Part shown: positions 7,905 to 15,708 of the stretch, piece by piece
Position numbering within the stretch: the first letter of the stretch is position 1
How the letters are laid out: every line of letters begins with the position of its first letter
Source of the DNA: JBHICC01 sp046759385
Lineage (GTDB): Bacteria; Pseudomonadota; Gammaproteobacteria; Acidiferrobacterales; SPGG2
Assembly (NCBI GenBank): GCA_046759385.1
Contig: JBHICC010000040.1
Location: forward strand, 1-26,018
Direction: 5' to 3'
DNA: 26,018 bases
The notes under the pieces: generated by a model
The model's database searches: none
The model's input: the letters and a program-made list of their open reading frames with translations, nothing else
Told to the model about the DNA's origin: nothing
Position numbers and translations under genes: made by a program

Positions 7905-8923
7905 GCTGACTCCTGTCTGACGAGCATCGACGCCAGCTGCTGGGTCACCTGCTTGGGGAAATCCTTGTTGGCTTCTGTCAAGGCCTCGTCGATCGCATAC
8001 CGGAAGGCCAACGCATCGGCACCCCCATGACTTTTTATAACAATGCCGTTTAGCCCTGCGAGGGTAGCTCCATTGTAGCGCCGTGGATCCACCCGGCGTC
8101 GAAAGGCTTTTAGAACCGGTAGCGCGATTAAACCCGAGAGCTGTGTGAGCGTGTTACGCCGAAACTCCTGGCGCATATAGTGGGTGATCATTTGAGCCAG
8201 GCCCTCACTGGTCTTGAGGGCAACGTTACCAACGAATCCGTCGCAGACTATGACGTCCATATCTCCCGTATAGAGCTCATCACCCTCGACGTAGCCGCAA
8301 TAATTCACTTTACTGTTGCGTAATAGCTCGGCCGCCCGCTTGACCGTCTCATTACCCTTGATGTCCTCTTCGCCGATGTTGAGTAGACCGACCCGCGGAT
8401 CGGATTTGCCCTCGAGCGTATTGACGAGTATCGATCCCATAATAGCAAACTGCAGCAGCTGTTCCGGCGTGCAGTCCACGTTAGCACCCAGATCCAGGAC
8501 GTGCACGTGGCTATGGATCGTGGGCAAAGTAGAGACAATCGCCGGCCGGTCGATACCTGGTAGCGTTTTCAGAACGAAACGGGCTGTCGCCATCAACGCG
8601 CCGGTATTGCCAGCGCTCACGCAGGCTTGCGCGCGACCCGACTTAACGAGATTGATCGCCACGCGCATGGAGGAGTCTTTCTTACCGCGCAGCACCTGCG
8701 CCGGTGGCTCGTCCATGCCAACCACCTCCGAGGCATGTTGGACCTTGAGTCGATGATTCTCGTTGATCTTCAGGCGCGCGAGCTGGCGAGCAAGCACTTC
8801 ACGCTGCCCGACGAGAATTAATGCCAGGTCGGCATGCTTCTGTAGCGCGGCAGAGGCTGCGGGAACGGTAACTTTGGCACCGTGGTCGCCTCCCATCGCA
8901 TCGAGCGCAATGGTGACCGTCAA
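7901..8923 (-). CDS. plsX: Phosphate acyltransferase PlsX
   Basis: PlsX converts acyl-ACP to acyl-phosphate, the donor used by PlsY in phosphatidic acid synthesis, and so links FASII to phospholipid. The product is 340 residues. It opens with IALDAMGGDHG and contains SAGNTGALMA and VLDLGANVDC, all family signatures. The start is TTG at 8923; an AAGGGG stretch about ten bases upstream may serve as ribosome binding site, and the next Met would cut into the conserved DAMGGD motif. It follows rpmF by 32 bp and overlaps fabH by 4 bp. Confidence 0.96.
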   Translation of the reverse strand: MTVTIALDAMGGDHGAKVTVPAASAALQKHADLALILVGQREVLARQLARLKINENHRLKVQHASEVVGMDEPPAQVLRGKKDSSMRVAINLVKSGRAQACVSAGNTGALMATARFVLKTLPGIDRPAIVSTLPTIHSHVHVLDLGANVDCTPEQLLQFAIMGSILVNTLEGKSDPRVGLLNIGEEDIKGNETVKRAAELLRNSKVNYCGYVEGDELYTGDMDVIVCDGFVGNVALKTSEGLAQMITHYMRQEFRRNTLTQLSGLIALPVLKAFRRRVDPRRYNGATLAGLNGIVIKSHGGADALAFRYAIDEALTEANKDFPKQVTQQLASMLVRQESA

Positions 8924-8955
8924 GGACTTGCCACCCCTTTAGTGTGCTAACGCCG

Positions 8956-9150
8956 TTACTCGGCGTCTACTTCAGACTCGGTCGTCTCGATGACCTTTTG
9001 ACCACGGTAATAACCATCGGGACTAACGTGATGGCGGCGGTGTGTCTCGCCACTGGTCGAATCAACGGACAGCGTGGGCTTTTTCAGGGCGTCGTGTGAC
9101 CGACGCATCCCGCGTTTCGATGGGGTCTTACGGCTTTTCTGTACCGCCAT
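8956..9150 (-). CDS. rpmF: Ribosomal protein L32
   Basis: RpmF is a small basic protein of the large ribosomal subunit. The 64-residue product has the L32 signature SKRGMRRSHDAL near the N-terminus and SGETHRRHH in the middle, ending in an acidic tail. It has no cysteines, so it belongs to the zinc-independent form. A strong AAGGAGAG Shine-Dalgarno sits five bases before the ATG. The neighbours yceD and plsX are the usual ones in proteobacteria. Confidence 0.97.
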   Translation of the reverse strand: MAVQKSRKTPSKRGMRRSHDALKKPTLSVDSTSGETHRRHHVSPDGYYRGQKVIETTESEVDAE

Positions 9151-9169
9151 GCTCTCTCCTTAACGGATG

Positions 9170-9682
9170 CTATGGATCCTTGTGCTTGAGTTTGCCCAAC
9201 ACGGAAAACGGGCTCTCCTCTGGCTCTCGGCGTTCCACGCTTTCCGTGTAGGCCCGAGCCGGGCATTCGTCAACGTCATGCATCGGTATCATCGGCATTG
9301 CCAACAATAGCTCGTCTTCGACGATCTCTGCCAGCGAAAGCGGCTTATCGGCCACCAGCACGTCACTTTCGTCACTAAGATCACCGGAGCGTTCCTCAGG
9401 TTTGAGCACGATCAACGACGGTTCCACGGTAAATGTTACCGTCATCCGCTCCAGGCAACGCTGACACGCGACGGGTAGCTGCACCGTAACGATGCCAAAC
9501 ATCTGCCGCAAACCCTGCTCGCCGCTGCGTTCGAAACGCAGGCTGACAGACGCCTTCCCTTCGTCATCTAGGCACAGCGCACGCAAACGTCTCATGGCTT
9601 TGACCGGGAGTTCCCCAGCGATTTTCGCGCCGGTGTCGGCCAGCCGCACAGGATCGACGGTCACTGGCATGCCACTGGACAT
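9170..9682 (-). CDS. yceD: DUF177 / YceD family protein, 23S rRNA accumulation factor
   Basis: YceD (DUF177) is a small soluble protein linked to 23S rRNA accumulation and almost always encoded just before rpmF. The C-terminal half holds the family pattern: a CQRC pair (C73, C76 from this start), an acidic stretch ending in LLLAMPMIPMHD, and a third cysteine in DECPA (C140). The open frame reaches an ATG at 9715, but that codon overlaps the -35 box of a strong promoter, so it would lie upstream of the transcript. The ATG at 9682 (170 residues) or at 9670 (166 residues, aligned with the VTVDPVRLA motif) is more likely. E. coli YceD has 173 residues. Confidence 0.88.
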   Translation of the reverse strand: MSSGMPVTVDPVRLADTGAKIAGELPVKAMRRLRALCLDDEGKASVSLRFERSGEQGLRQMFGIVTVQLPVACQRCLERMTVTFTVEPSLIVLKPEERSGDLSDESDVLVADKPLSLAEIVEDELLLAMPMIPMHDVDECPARAYTESVERREPEESPFSVLGKLKHKDP

Positions 9683-9691
9683 CGGGCGCGC

Positions 9692-9720
9692 ATCATATAA
9701 TTGCCTGAAAACCATGTCAA
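9692..9720 (-). promoter_or_regulatory. Sigma-70 promoter of the yceD-rpmF-plsX-fab operon
   Basis: Read on the minus strand there is a perfect -35 TTGACA (9715-9720), a 17-bp spacer and a -10 TATGAT (9692-9697, 5 of 6 to consensus). The expected transcription start is near 9685, only a few bases before the ATG at 9682 and about 15 before the ATG at 9670. The yceD message would therefore have almost no leader. It is the best promoter match found in the window and sits at the head of the long minus-strand operon. Confidence 0.75.
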
Positions 9721-9874
9721 AAACGGTTCGTAAGACTAGGCCGCAGGGCTACCGAATGAGTGCGGGTCTCGAACGGGTTCCCGGGCGCTGAGCCCTAACC
9801 CCTCCGTCCCCAATGCTTCTGGTTTAGCTGCCTACTGCTGGACTCCTTGCCGCCTGCCACCCGATACTCTGCGC

Positions 9875-10459
9875 ATGGCCGCCCCGACAATCATTCTGGC
9901 ATCCTCCTCAGCCTATCGCCGCAACTTGTTGCAACAGCTTGGACTCTCGTTCGAGGTCGTCGAACCATCGGTCGATGAGTCGCCGCGGCCGGGCGAACGC
10001 CCGGAGGCCCTAGTGAAGCGGCTGGCGCTGTCCAAGGCGAAGAGCATCGCGAGAAATCACACGGCAGCACTAGTGATTGGCGCTGATCAAGTAGCCGTGC
10101 ACGGTGACACGATCGTTGGCAAGCCGCGCGACCATGCGCACGCACGGCAGCAACTACGCCAGGCATCTGGGAAGACTGTCACCCTTTACACAGGAATCGC
10201 CGTAATCAATGCCGATAGCGGCCGAGTACAAACCGATGTAGTGCCGTTCCGTGTGGTGTTCCGTGATCTGGACGACGCGCAGATCGAAAGTTACTTACGC
10301 ACAGAGCAGCCCTATGACTGCACCGGTAGCGTCAAGGCCGAAGGATTGGGCATTGCGCTGCTGACCCGCTTCGAGGGCGAGGATCCGAACGCGCTGATTG
10401 GGTTACCACTGATCCGGCTCGTGCGAATGCTCGAGAATGAGGGTGTGCAAATTCTGTGA
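9875..10459 (+). CDS. yceF: Maf family nucleotide pyrophosphatase, YceF (m7GTP) type
   Basis: Maf proteins hydrolyse non-canonical nucleoside triphosphates to monophosphates. The E. coli YceF subfamily prefers 7-methyl-GTP. The 194-residue product begins with the family motif ILASSSAYRRNLL (7-19), has the probable catalytic Asp71 in IGADQVAV, and shares the YceF-style C-terminal block GSVKAEGLGIALL and DPNALIGLPL. It is divergent from yceD, matching the common yceF-yceD-rpmF neighbourhood. No Shine-Dalgarno is seen. A GATACT box ends six bases before the ATG, which could mean a very short leader. The subfamily assignment rests on remembered sequence similarity. Confidence 0.92.
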   Translation: MAAPTIILASSSAYRRNLLQQLGLSFEVVEPSVDESPRPGERPEALVKRLALSKAKSIARNHTAALVIGADQVAVHGDTIVGKPRDHAHARQQLRQASGKTVTLYTGIAVINADSGRVQTDVVPFRVVFRDLDDAQIESYLRTEQPYDCTGSVKAEGLGIALLTRFEGEDPNALIGLPLIRLVRMLENEGVQIL

Positions 10460-10478
10460 CAGGTCACGTAGCACGGCG

Positions 10479-11441
10479 CTATCGTATTTCGAGGGCGAGG
10501 CCCGACAGCTTGTTCCCCAACGCCTGTGCCATAGCCGTGCCGATGAGCCGAGCGAAGCGATCTAGGAAATTCTCGCGGAAAGTAAAATCGATGATCTCTT
10601 CAGTGCCGATGACTTCGCGCGCGACGTGACCGGCACTACCCAGTTCATCGATTAGCCCCATCTGCATGGCCTCTTCGCCAGTCCAGAAATAGCCTGTAAA
10701 CGTCTCCTTGTTCTCCTTCAGTGCTTCTCCACGTCCTTCCTTGACGACGTCGATGAACTGCTCGTGTATTCGGTCTAGCAGTTCTTGCGCATGCTCACGG
10801 TGTCTCGGGCTCAGCGGCGAAAACGGATCCAGGAACCCCTTGTCTTCGCCAGCGGTAAGCAGGCGCCGCTCGATACCAAGCTTATTCATGCCTTCGACGA
10901 AACCAAAGCCGTTCATGAGCACGCCTATCGATCCAACGATGCTGGCCTTGCTCGCGTAAATCTTGTCTGCCGAGGCTACCGCGTAGTAACAGCCCGAGGC
11001 ACAAATGTCACCAATCACAGCATAGATACGCGTTTCGGGATGCGCCATTCGCAACCGTTTGATCTCCGTGTTTATGTAGCTCGCCTGCACCGGACTACCG
11101 CCGGGGCTATTTGTGCGCAAAATCACTCCTTTGGCGCCGCTTTCAAACGCCCCGCGCAACCCCGAGATGATATTGTCGGCACTGGCGACGCCGTCGGGGC
11201 TGATAACCCCGTCGACATCTACAAGCGCCGTGTAATCGCCTGTGATCGGCTTGTCCGAGAGTCCCGCCGTTAATCCCAATACCAGCAACACTACGAGGTA
11301 AACCGCAAAGAACGCCTTGAAGAACACGCCCCAGCGACGGGCCTTGCGCTGCTCACGCAGCGAGGCGAACGCTAGACGCTCTATGACGCTTCGCTCCCAG
11401 TCTGGCTGGGCCACCGGCGGTTTGTCGTTACTGTCAACCAT
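10479..11441 (-). CDS. sppA: Signal peptide peptidase SppA, short S49 form
   Basis: SppA is a membrane-bound S49 serine protease that degrades leftover signal peptides on the periplasmic side of the inner membrane. The protein is 320 residues, the single-domain form, about half the length of E. coli SppA. A transmembrane helix spans about 39-60. The oxyanion region NSPGGS (111-116), the nucleophile Ser149 in CASGCYY and Lys201 in GEDKGF are present. The 52-residue Ser-Lys spacing equals that reported for Bacillus SppA, which supports the dyad. It lies 21 bp after the Rieske gene and converges on maf with a 19-bp gap that shows no terminator. Confidence 0.94.
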   Translation of the reverse strand: MVDSNDKPPVAQPDWERSVIERLAFASLREQRKARRWGVFFKAFFAVYLVVLLVLGLTAGLSDKPITGDYTALVDVDGVISPDGVASADNIISGLRGAFESGAKGVILRTNSPGGSPVQASYINTEIKRLRMAHPETRIYAVIGDICASGCYYAVASADKIYASKASIVGSIGVLMNGFGFVEGMNKLGIERRLLTAGEDKGFLDPFSPLSPRHREHAQELLDRIHEQFIDVVKEGRGEALKENKETFTGYFWTGEEAMQMGLIDELGSAGHVAREVIGTEEIIDFTFRENFLDRFARLIGTAMAQALGNKLSGLALEIR

Positions 11442-11462
11442 TGCCCTACCCTGTCTCTGTCT

Positions 11463-11849
11463 CTATTGCCGTTGCTGTGCGACCATGCACGCTTGCTCCG
11501 CGACCAGGTAGATATTTTCGTGCTCCTCGCGCACGGGCAACGGTGTCAGACCGCTCCCTGCGCACGGTCCATTGACGCAGGCGCCGGTCGCCGGGTCGTA
11601 GAGGGCACCATGGGTCGCACAGATCAGAAAATCGCCGTCGCGATCAAAGAAGTGTCCTTCGCTCCAGTCTAGCTCAACCCCACGATGCGTACACCGGTTG
11701 ATAAAAGCGTAGACACCCCCTCGATAACGAACGGCGAAAGCCGGCAAGGTTTCCCCATGCACTTGCACGACGAAGCGTTTACCGCGCCCGCCATCGGTGA
11801 GCTTGGCGCTTGAACAAATGACCTGCCCAATCGAAGACGATGAGGTCAT
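11463..11849 (-). CDS. Rieske [2Fe-2S] domain protein
   Basis: A 128-residue soluble protein consists of essentially one Rieske domain. The cluster ligands are C53 and H55 (CTHRG) and C77 and H80 (CATHGALYDP), the CxH...CxxH pattern of a 2Fe-2S Rieske centre. There is no signal peptide, membrane helix or oxygenase catalytic domain. It is therefore probably a ferredoxin-like electron carrier, as in NirD-type or dioxygenase ferredoxins; its partner is unknown. It starts with an ATGA overlap on rluC and precedes sppA. The rluC-Rieske-sppA order recurs in beta- and gammaproteobacteria (from memory), but no function is established that I know of. Confidence 0.9.
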   Translation of the reverse strand: MTSSSSIGQVICSSAKLTDGGRGKRFVVQVHGETLPAFAVRYRGGVYAFINRCTHRGVELDWSEGHFFDRDGDFLICATHGALYDPATGACVNGPCAGSGLTPLPVREEHENIYLVAEQACMVAQQRQ

Positions 11850-12808
11850 ACCGCTTCATATTGAAGACGCTGTACCAGGTCGGAAAGCTCTGCGGGTAAG
11901 GGCGCGCGTATTCGCATTTTCTCCCCGTCGCGCGGATGATGGAAGCCTAGCGCCGCTGCATGCAGAAACAGACGCCGTAATCCAAGGCGACGCATCTGGC
12001 GATTAAAATCCCGATCACCGTATTTTGGATCACCGGCAATCGGGTGCCTAATGTGGCTAGCGTGCACCCGCGCTTGATGGGTACGGCCGGTCAGCAGTTT
12101 GATCTCAACTAAAGTGCTGTCGGCAAACACATTCTTTACCACAAACCGCGTGGCCGCGTCCTTGCCAGCTGCTGATACCTCAACCAGGCGCTCGCCTGAG
12201 CGCAGCCGGTACTTTTCCAGCGGCACGTCCACGCGTCTCGCATGCTCGCTCCAGCTTCCGTGCAACAGCGCGGTATAGCGCTTGTCGATCTGCCCCCCGC
12301 GCAGTTGCGCGTGCAATTCGAGTAATACGGGCCGACGCTTGGCGATCAAAAGGCAACCGGACGTATCTCGGTCTAGGCGGTGTACCAGTTCCAGGAAACG
12401 ACTCCGGGGCCGCGCCGCCCGCAAGGTTTCGATCACACCTAAACGCACGCCACTGCCACCGTGCACGGCCCACCCCGCGGGCTTGTCTACAGCGATAAGG
12501 TGGCCATCCTCATACAGAATTCGCGCTTCCAGCGCCTTCAGCGCATCAGCGGCTGCGACAGCGGCCCTTGGCATGGTCCGGCGCAGCGGTGGGATACGAA
12601 CCGTATCGCCTGGCTTGAGCCGGTAATCTGCTGTCCGGCGCCCGCGATTGATGCGCACCTCTCCTTTGCGAAGAATGCGGTAGATATGGCTGCGAGGAAC
12701 CCCTTTTAGGTTAGCAATCAGATAGTTATCGAGTCGCTGGCCAGCGTGCGTGGCGTCGATCTGGTGATACTCAACGGAGGGGGCGGCGGCATCTTTCGCC
12801 GAATTCAT
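11846..12808 (-). CDS. rluC: 23S rRNA pseudouridine synthase RluC
   Basis: RluC makes pseudouridines 955, 2504 and 2580 of 23S rRNA (E. coli numbering). The product is about 320 residues. An S4 RNA-binding domain lies near 25-85 (GQRLDNYL to GDTVRIPP), followed by the synthase domain with the catalytic Asp146 in HRLDRDTSG and the later TGRTHQARVH motif. The frame has a TTG at 12814, but the ATG at 12808 two codons in is preferred. No Shine-Dalgarno is visible. A TATTAT box at 12817-12822 ends eight bases before this ATG, so the leader may be very short. The gene is divergent from rne, a conserved pairing. Confidence 0.94.
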   Translation of the reverse strand: MNSAKDAAAPSVEYHQIDATHAGQRLDNYLIANLKGVPRSHIYRILRKGEVRINRGRRTADYRLKPGDTVRIPPLRRTMPRAAVAAADALKALEARILYEDGHLIAVDKPAGWAVHGGSGVRLGVIETLRAARPRSRFLELVHRLDRDTSGCLLIAKRRPVLLELHAQLRGGQIDKRYTALLHGSWSEHARRVDVPLEKYRLRSGERLVEVSAAGKDAATRFVVKNVFADSTLVEIKLLTGRTHQARVHASHIRHPIAGDPKYGDRDFNRQMRRLGLRRLFLHAAALGFHHPRDGEKMRIRAPLPAELSDLVQRLQYEAV

Positions 12809-12827
12809 GGCCAAAGATAATAACAGA

Positions 12828-12856
12828 TTGCTGGATGGACGCTCGGCTGATATATT
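12828..12856 (+). promoter_or_regulatory. Candidate promoter for rne
   Basis: TTGCTG (12828-12833) and TATATT (12851-12856) are separated by 17 bp on the plus strand. The -10 matches consensus at 5 of 6 positions, but the -35 is weak. If used, transcription would start near 12863 and give a leader of about 490 bases for rne. Other promoters in this AT-rich part cannot be excluded. Confidence 0.4.
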
Positions 12857-13353
12857 TTGAGTATCGAGTACATGTAAAGCTGTACTTGAGATACTAAACC
12901 GATTTTATTGTTTCATAACGGTTTTTGGATCGGGTTTGAAGCCCGGTCGAACGCTGGGTATAGGTTCCGAAGCGCGAAATCGAACGACCCGAAGCATAAA
13001 CCCGGCGATCTTAGGGAATACATGGGTTCCGCGTCTCTCACCCTTCAGAGGGACGCCCAAGATTAAGACGCGCCCGGCAAGGGAAGCGTATCGTCCATGC
13101 TTGGCAGGACGCTGAAAGAGAAAGCGTGTGCTTTTTCCGGCTTTGCCCGCGGGGTTACCCGTTCGGGCAAGGGCAAACGACCATTTAGACCCCAGCGTCA
13201 GAACGACGCGGTTACTACCACCGTGTCGTTGCTCGGCTGAGGGGCGCTAGCCCTCCGCGAAATCGAGCAACCTGTAAGCGTGGTTCGGAGCGCCCGCGTG
13301 CCGCACAGGGCTTACGTGCAGACACGTGCTGTCGACGCGTCGGGGATTTTCTA
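12857..13353 (+). promoter_or_regulatory. Long structured 5' leader of rne
   Basis: This stretch has no credible ORF but many inverted repeats. They include GTATCGAGTACA (12861-12872) pairing with 12881-12894 with bulges, and CGCGTCT/AGACGCG (13030-13036, 13066-13072) enclosing a CCCT-TCAG-AGGG hairpin. TTGCCCG (13143-13149) pairs with CGGGCAA (13164-13170). An 11-bp stem AACGACGCGGT (13202-13212) pairs with 13220-13230 with one G-U. GTTGCTCG/CGAGCAAC (13228-13235, 13264-13271) encloses a GAGGG/CCCTC stem, and ACGTG/CACGT lies at 13314-13327. A GGGG Shine-Dalgarno (13342-13345) precedes the rne ATG. In E. coli the rne leader (about 360 nt) lets RNase E limit its own mRNA; the same role is inferred here from position and structure only. 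Confidence 0.65.
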
Positions 13354-15699
13354 ATGAAAAGAATGCTGTTTAACGCAACTCACCCCGAGGAGTTGCGTCT
13401 TGTCGTAATCGATGGACAGAAGCTACTTGAACTCGACATCGAATCGACGTCCCACCAGCAACGCAAAGGCAACGTCTACAAAGGTCGTGTCACACGCGTA
13501 GAACCTAGCCTCGAAGCCGCGTTTGTCGACTACGGCACCGAGCGTCAGGGCTTTCTGCCGCTGAAGGAGATCTCCCGCATCTACTTCACCAACGTTGGTG
13601 ACTCGACGCCGATCGCACAAATACGGATCAAGGACGTCATCGAGGAAGGGCAAGAGCTTATCGTTCAAGTCGACAAGGAGGAACGGGGTAGCAAGGGTGC
13701 TGCGCTGACCACCTTCGTTAGTTTGGCCGGCCGCTACCTGGTGCTCATGCCCAGCAACCCAAAAGGAGGTGGAATCTCGCGGCGAATTGAAGGCGACGAG
13801 CGCGCCGAGATGCGCGAGGTGATGGCGCAACTCGAGATACCGGAGGACTGTGCATTAATTGCACGTACGGCCGGAATCGGTCGAACCGCCGAAGAGCTTC
13901 AGTGGGACCTTGACTATCTGGTCCACCTTTGGAGTGCTATCAGCGACGCCGCGCGCGAGCGTTCGGCGCCCTTTCTTATCTATCAGGAAAGTAACCTGGT
14001 GGTGCGTGCGATCCGAGACTACTTGCATAGTGACATCGGCGAAATCCTGGTTGACAGCGCTAAGATCTACGATCACGTCGGTAAGTTCGTGCAACAAGTC
14101 TCGCCGCAGAACCTGCAAAAGCTAAAGCTCTACAAGGACGAAACGCCTCTATTTTCGCGCTTTCAGATCGAACACCAGATCGATTCAGCGTTTTCCCACG
14201 AGGTACAGCTTGAATCGGGGGGTTCACTGATATTCGACCGGACCGAAGCGCTCGTTACGATTGACGTCAACTCGGCGCGGGCAACCAAAGGCAGCGACAT
14301 CGAAGAGACCGCGCTGAACACCAACCTCGAGGGCGCAGAAGAGATTGCGCGACAGCTGAGATTGCGTGATATAGGTGGGCTAATCGTTATCGATTTCATC
14401 GACATGACGCCGTCGCGAAATCAGCGCGCGGTGGAAAACCGACTCATCGAGGCGCTGAGGGCCGATCGTGCTCGGGTTCAGATCGGGCGCATCTCGCGCT
14501 TCGGGCTGTTGGAGATGTCCCGCCAGCGTCTACGACCCTCGCTGGGAGAATCCAGTAGCTTAATGTGCCCGCGCTGCAAAGGCAGCGGCCATATTCGTAG
14601 CGTGCAGTCATCGGCGCTGAGCGTGCTTCGCATGATTCAGGAAGAGGCGCTAAAGGAAAACACGGCTGCTGTTCACGTTCACCTGCCGATTGAAACGGGC
14701 ACCTATCTGCTCAATGAGAAGCGCTTCGAGATTAATGCGCTGGAGTCTCGCGTAGGAACGCCTATTGTCATCATGCCGACGGCGGACCTAGAGACACCGC
14801 ACTTCCGCATTCGCCGTCTGCGCAGCGAGGAACTCGAGGCGGAGGGAAACGAACCTAGCTACGAGATTGCGACGAAACACGAGGTCGAAACCGAGGCCAC
14901 GGTGAGTGATGCTCAAGGCGTTCCCGAAAAACCCGCCGTCGAGCCTATCGCGCCGCTAGAACGTGCGCCAGTAAAGCGTCGCTCAGTGTTCGCAGTGATC
15001 GGGCAATTCTTTGGCCGCCTTTTCAGCAAGAAACGCAAGCCACCCGCCCGAGCGCACGCGAGGAAGAAAGAAACGGCCACTAGACGGCGCCGCTCCAGCC
15101 GACCAGCTCGTAGCCGCGGGGCACGCGTACAACCGCAGCGTGCAGCAAGCGAACGTGCGACTGCTACGCGTCAAGCGCGAGAACCGTCAGCAGGTGAGTC
15201 TGCCGATCAACAAAAAGACAAACCGGAAACGGCTCGTGGGCCTCGTGGTCGCCGCCGCGGGCGTCGCCCCCGCCCGCAGGGCAAGCCGAGCCGGGCTGCC
15301 GCTGGGAAGGCGCGCGCGAGCGCCGGCGAGCGCCAAGAACGGCCGACAACAGTTAAGGATAGTCCCAGTGAACGGGCCGGCCCCGCAGCTACCGGCGAGT
15401 CAGCCGTGCATCAGGCGGAGCCGGATTCGATCGAACGTCAGTCCGAGAAGGCGACTGAGGTTACCGGCGCTGGGCCAGGCGCCGAGACGACCCCTGCATC
15501 CGAACCGCAAGTAATCCCGGAGAAGCCGCGAGAACAGACCCCGATTGGCCACGAGCCGGCGAACCAGACTATGAACGATAGTGAGCGCCTTCCGCCCACG
15601 GTGGTCGAGGCGGAGAAAACGGAGGCCGAGAGCAAATCGAGCGAAGGGCTGGTTCAAGTTGAAACGCGTGACCGTGCCGGCAGCAATCAAGGCGACTAG
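13354..15699 (+). CDS. rne: Ribonuclease E
   Basis: RNase E is the main endonuclease of mRNA decay and of rRNA and tRNA processing. The product has 781 residues (E. coli 1061). The catalytic half is well conserved: S1 RNA-binding domain (about 36-120), DNase I-like domain with metal-binding Asp304 (TIDVNSA) and Asp347 (IDFIDM), and the zinc-link CPRC (C405, C408). Each is one position later than in E. coli. At 542-561 an amphipathic basic-hydrophobic segment (RRSVFAVIGQFFGRLFSKK) resembles the membrane-targeting helix. The remaining 220 residues are Arg-, Glu- and Pro-rich and of low complexity, presumably the disordered RNA- and protein-binding scaffold, but shorter than in enterics. The C-terminal half and the long leader support RNase E rather than RNase G. 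Confidence 0.97.
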   Translation: MKRMLFNATHPEELRLVVIDGQKLLELDIESTSHQQRKGNVYKGRVTRVEPSLEAAFVDYGTERQGFLPLKEISRIYFTNVGDSTPIAQIRIKDVIEEGQELIVQVDKEERGSKGAALTTFVSLAGRYLVLMPSNPKGGGISRRIEGDERAEMREVMAQLEIPEDCALIARTAGIGRTAEELQWDLDYLVHLWSAISDAARERSAPFLIYQESNLVVRAIRDYLHSDIGEILVDSAKIYDHVGKFVQQVSPQNLQKLKLYKDETPLFSRFQIEHQIDSAFSHEVQLESGGSLIFDRTEALVTIDVNSARATKGSDIEETALNTNLEGAEEIARQLRLRDIGGLIVIDFIDMTPSRNQRAVENRLIEALRADRARVQIGRISRFGLLEMSRQRLRPSLGESSSLMCPRCKGSGHIRSVQSSALSVLRMIQEEALKENTAAVHVHLPIETGTYLLNEKRFEINALESRVGTPIVIMPTADLETPHFRIRRLRSEELEAEGNEPSYEIATKHEVETEATVSDAQGVPEKPAVEPIAPLERAPVKRRSVFAVIGQFFGRLFSKKRKPPARAHARKKETATRRRRSSRPARSRGARVQPQRAASERATATRQAREPSAGESADQQKDKPETARGPRGRRRGRRPRPQGKPSRAAAGKARASAGERQERPTTVKDSPSERAGPAATGESAVHQAEPDSIERQSEKATEVTGAGPGAETTPASEPQVIPEKPREQTPIGHEPANQTMNDSERLPPTVVEAEKTEAESKSSEGLVQVETRDRAGSNQGD

Positions 15700-15708
15700 T
15701 AGCTCAAC

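Noticed and set aside
9720..9874. Small RNA or second promoter region between yceD and maf
   Set aside because: Only a weak GATACT box was seen, with no good -35 and no convincing hairpin-terminator pair.
12900..13350. Possible RNase P RNA, tmRNA or 6S RNA in the gap before rne
   Set aside because: The conserved cores I would expect for these RNAs were not recognisable, and the position fits an rne leader better.
15011..15514. 167-codon plus-strand frame inside rne
   Set aside because: It is an alternative frame of the Arg-rich C-terminal part of rne, where GC-rich codons leave other frames open. Its product is of biased composition with no recognisable domain.
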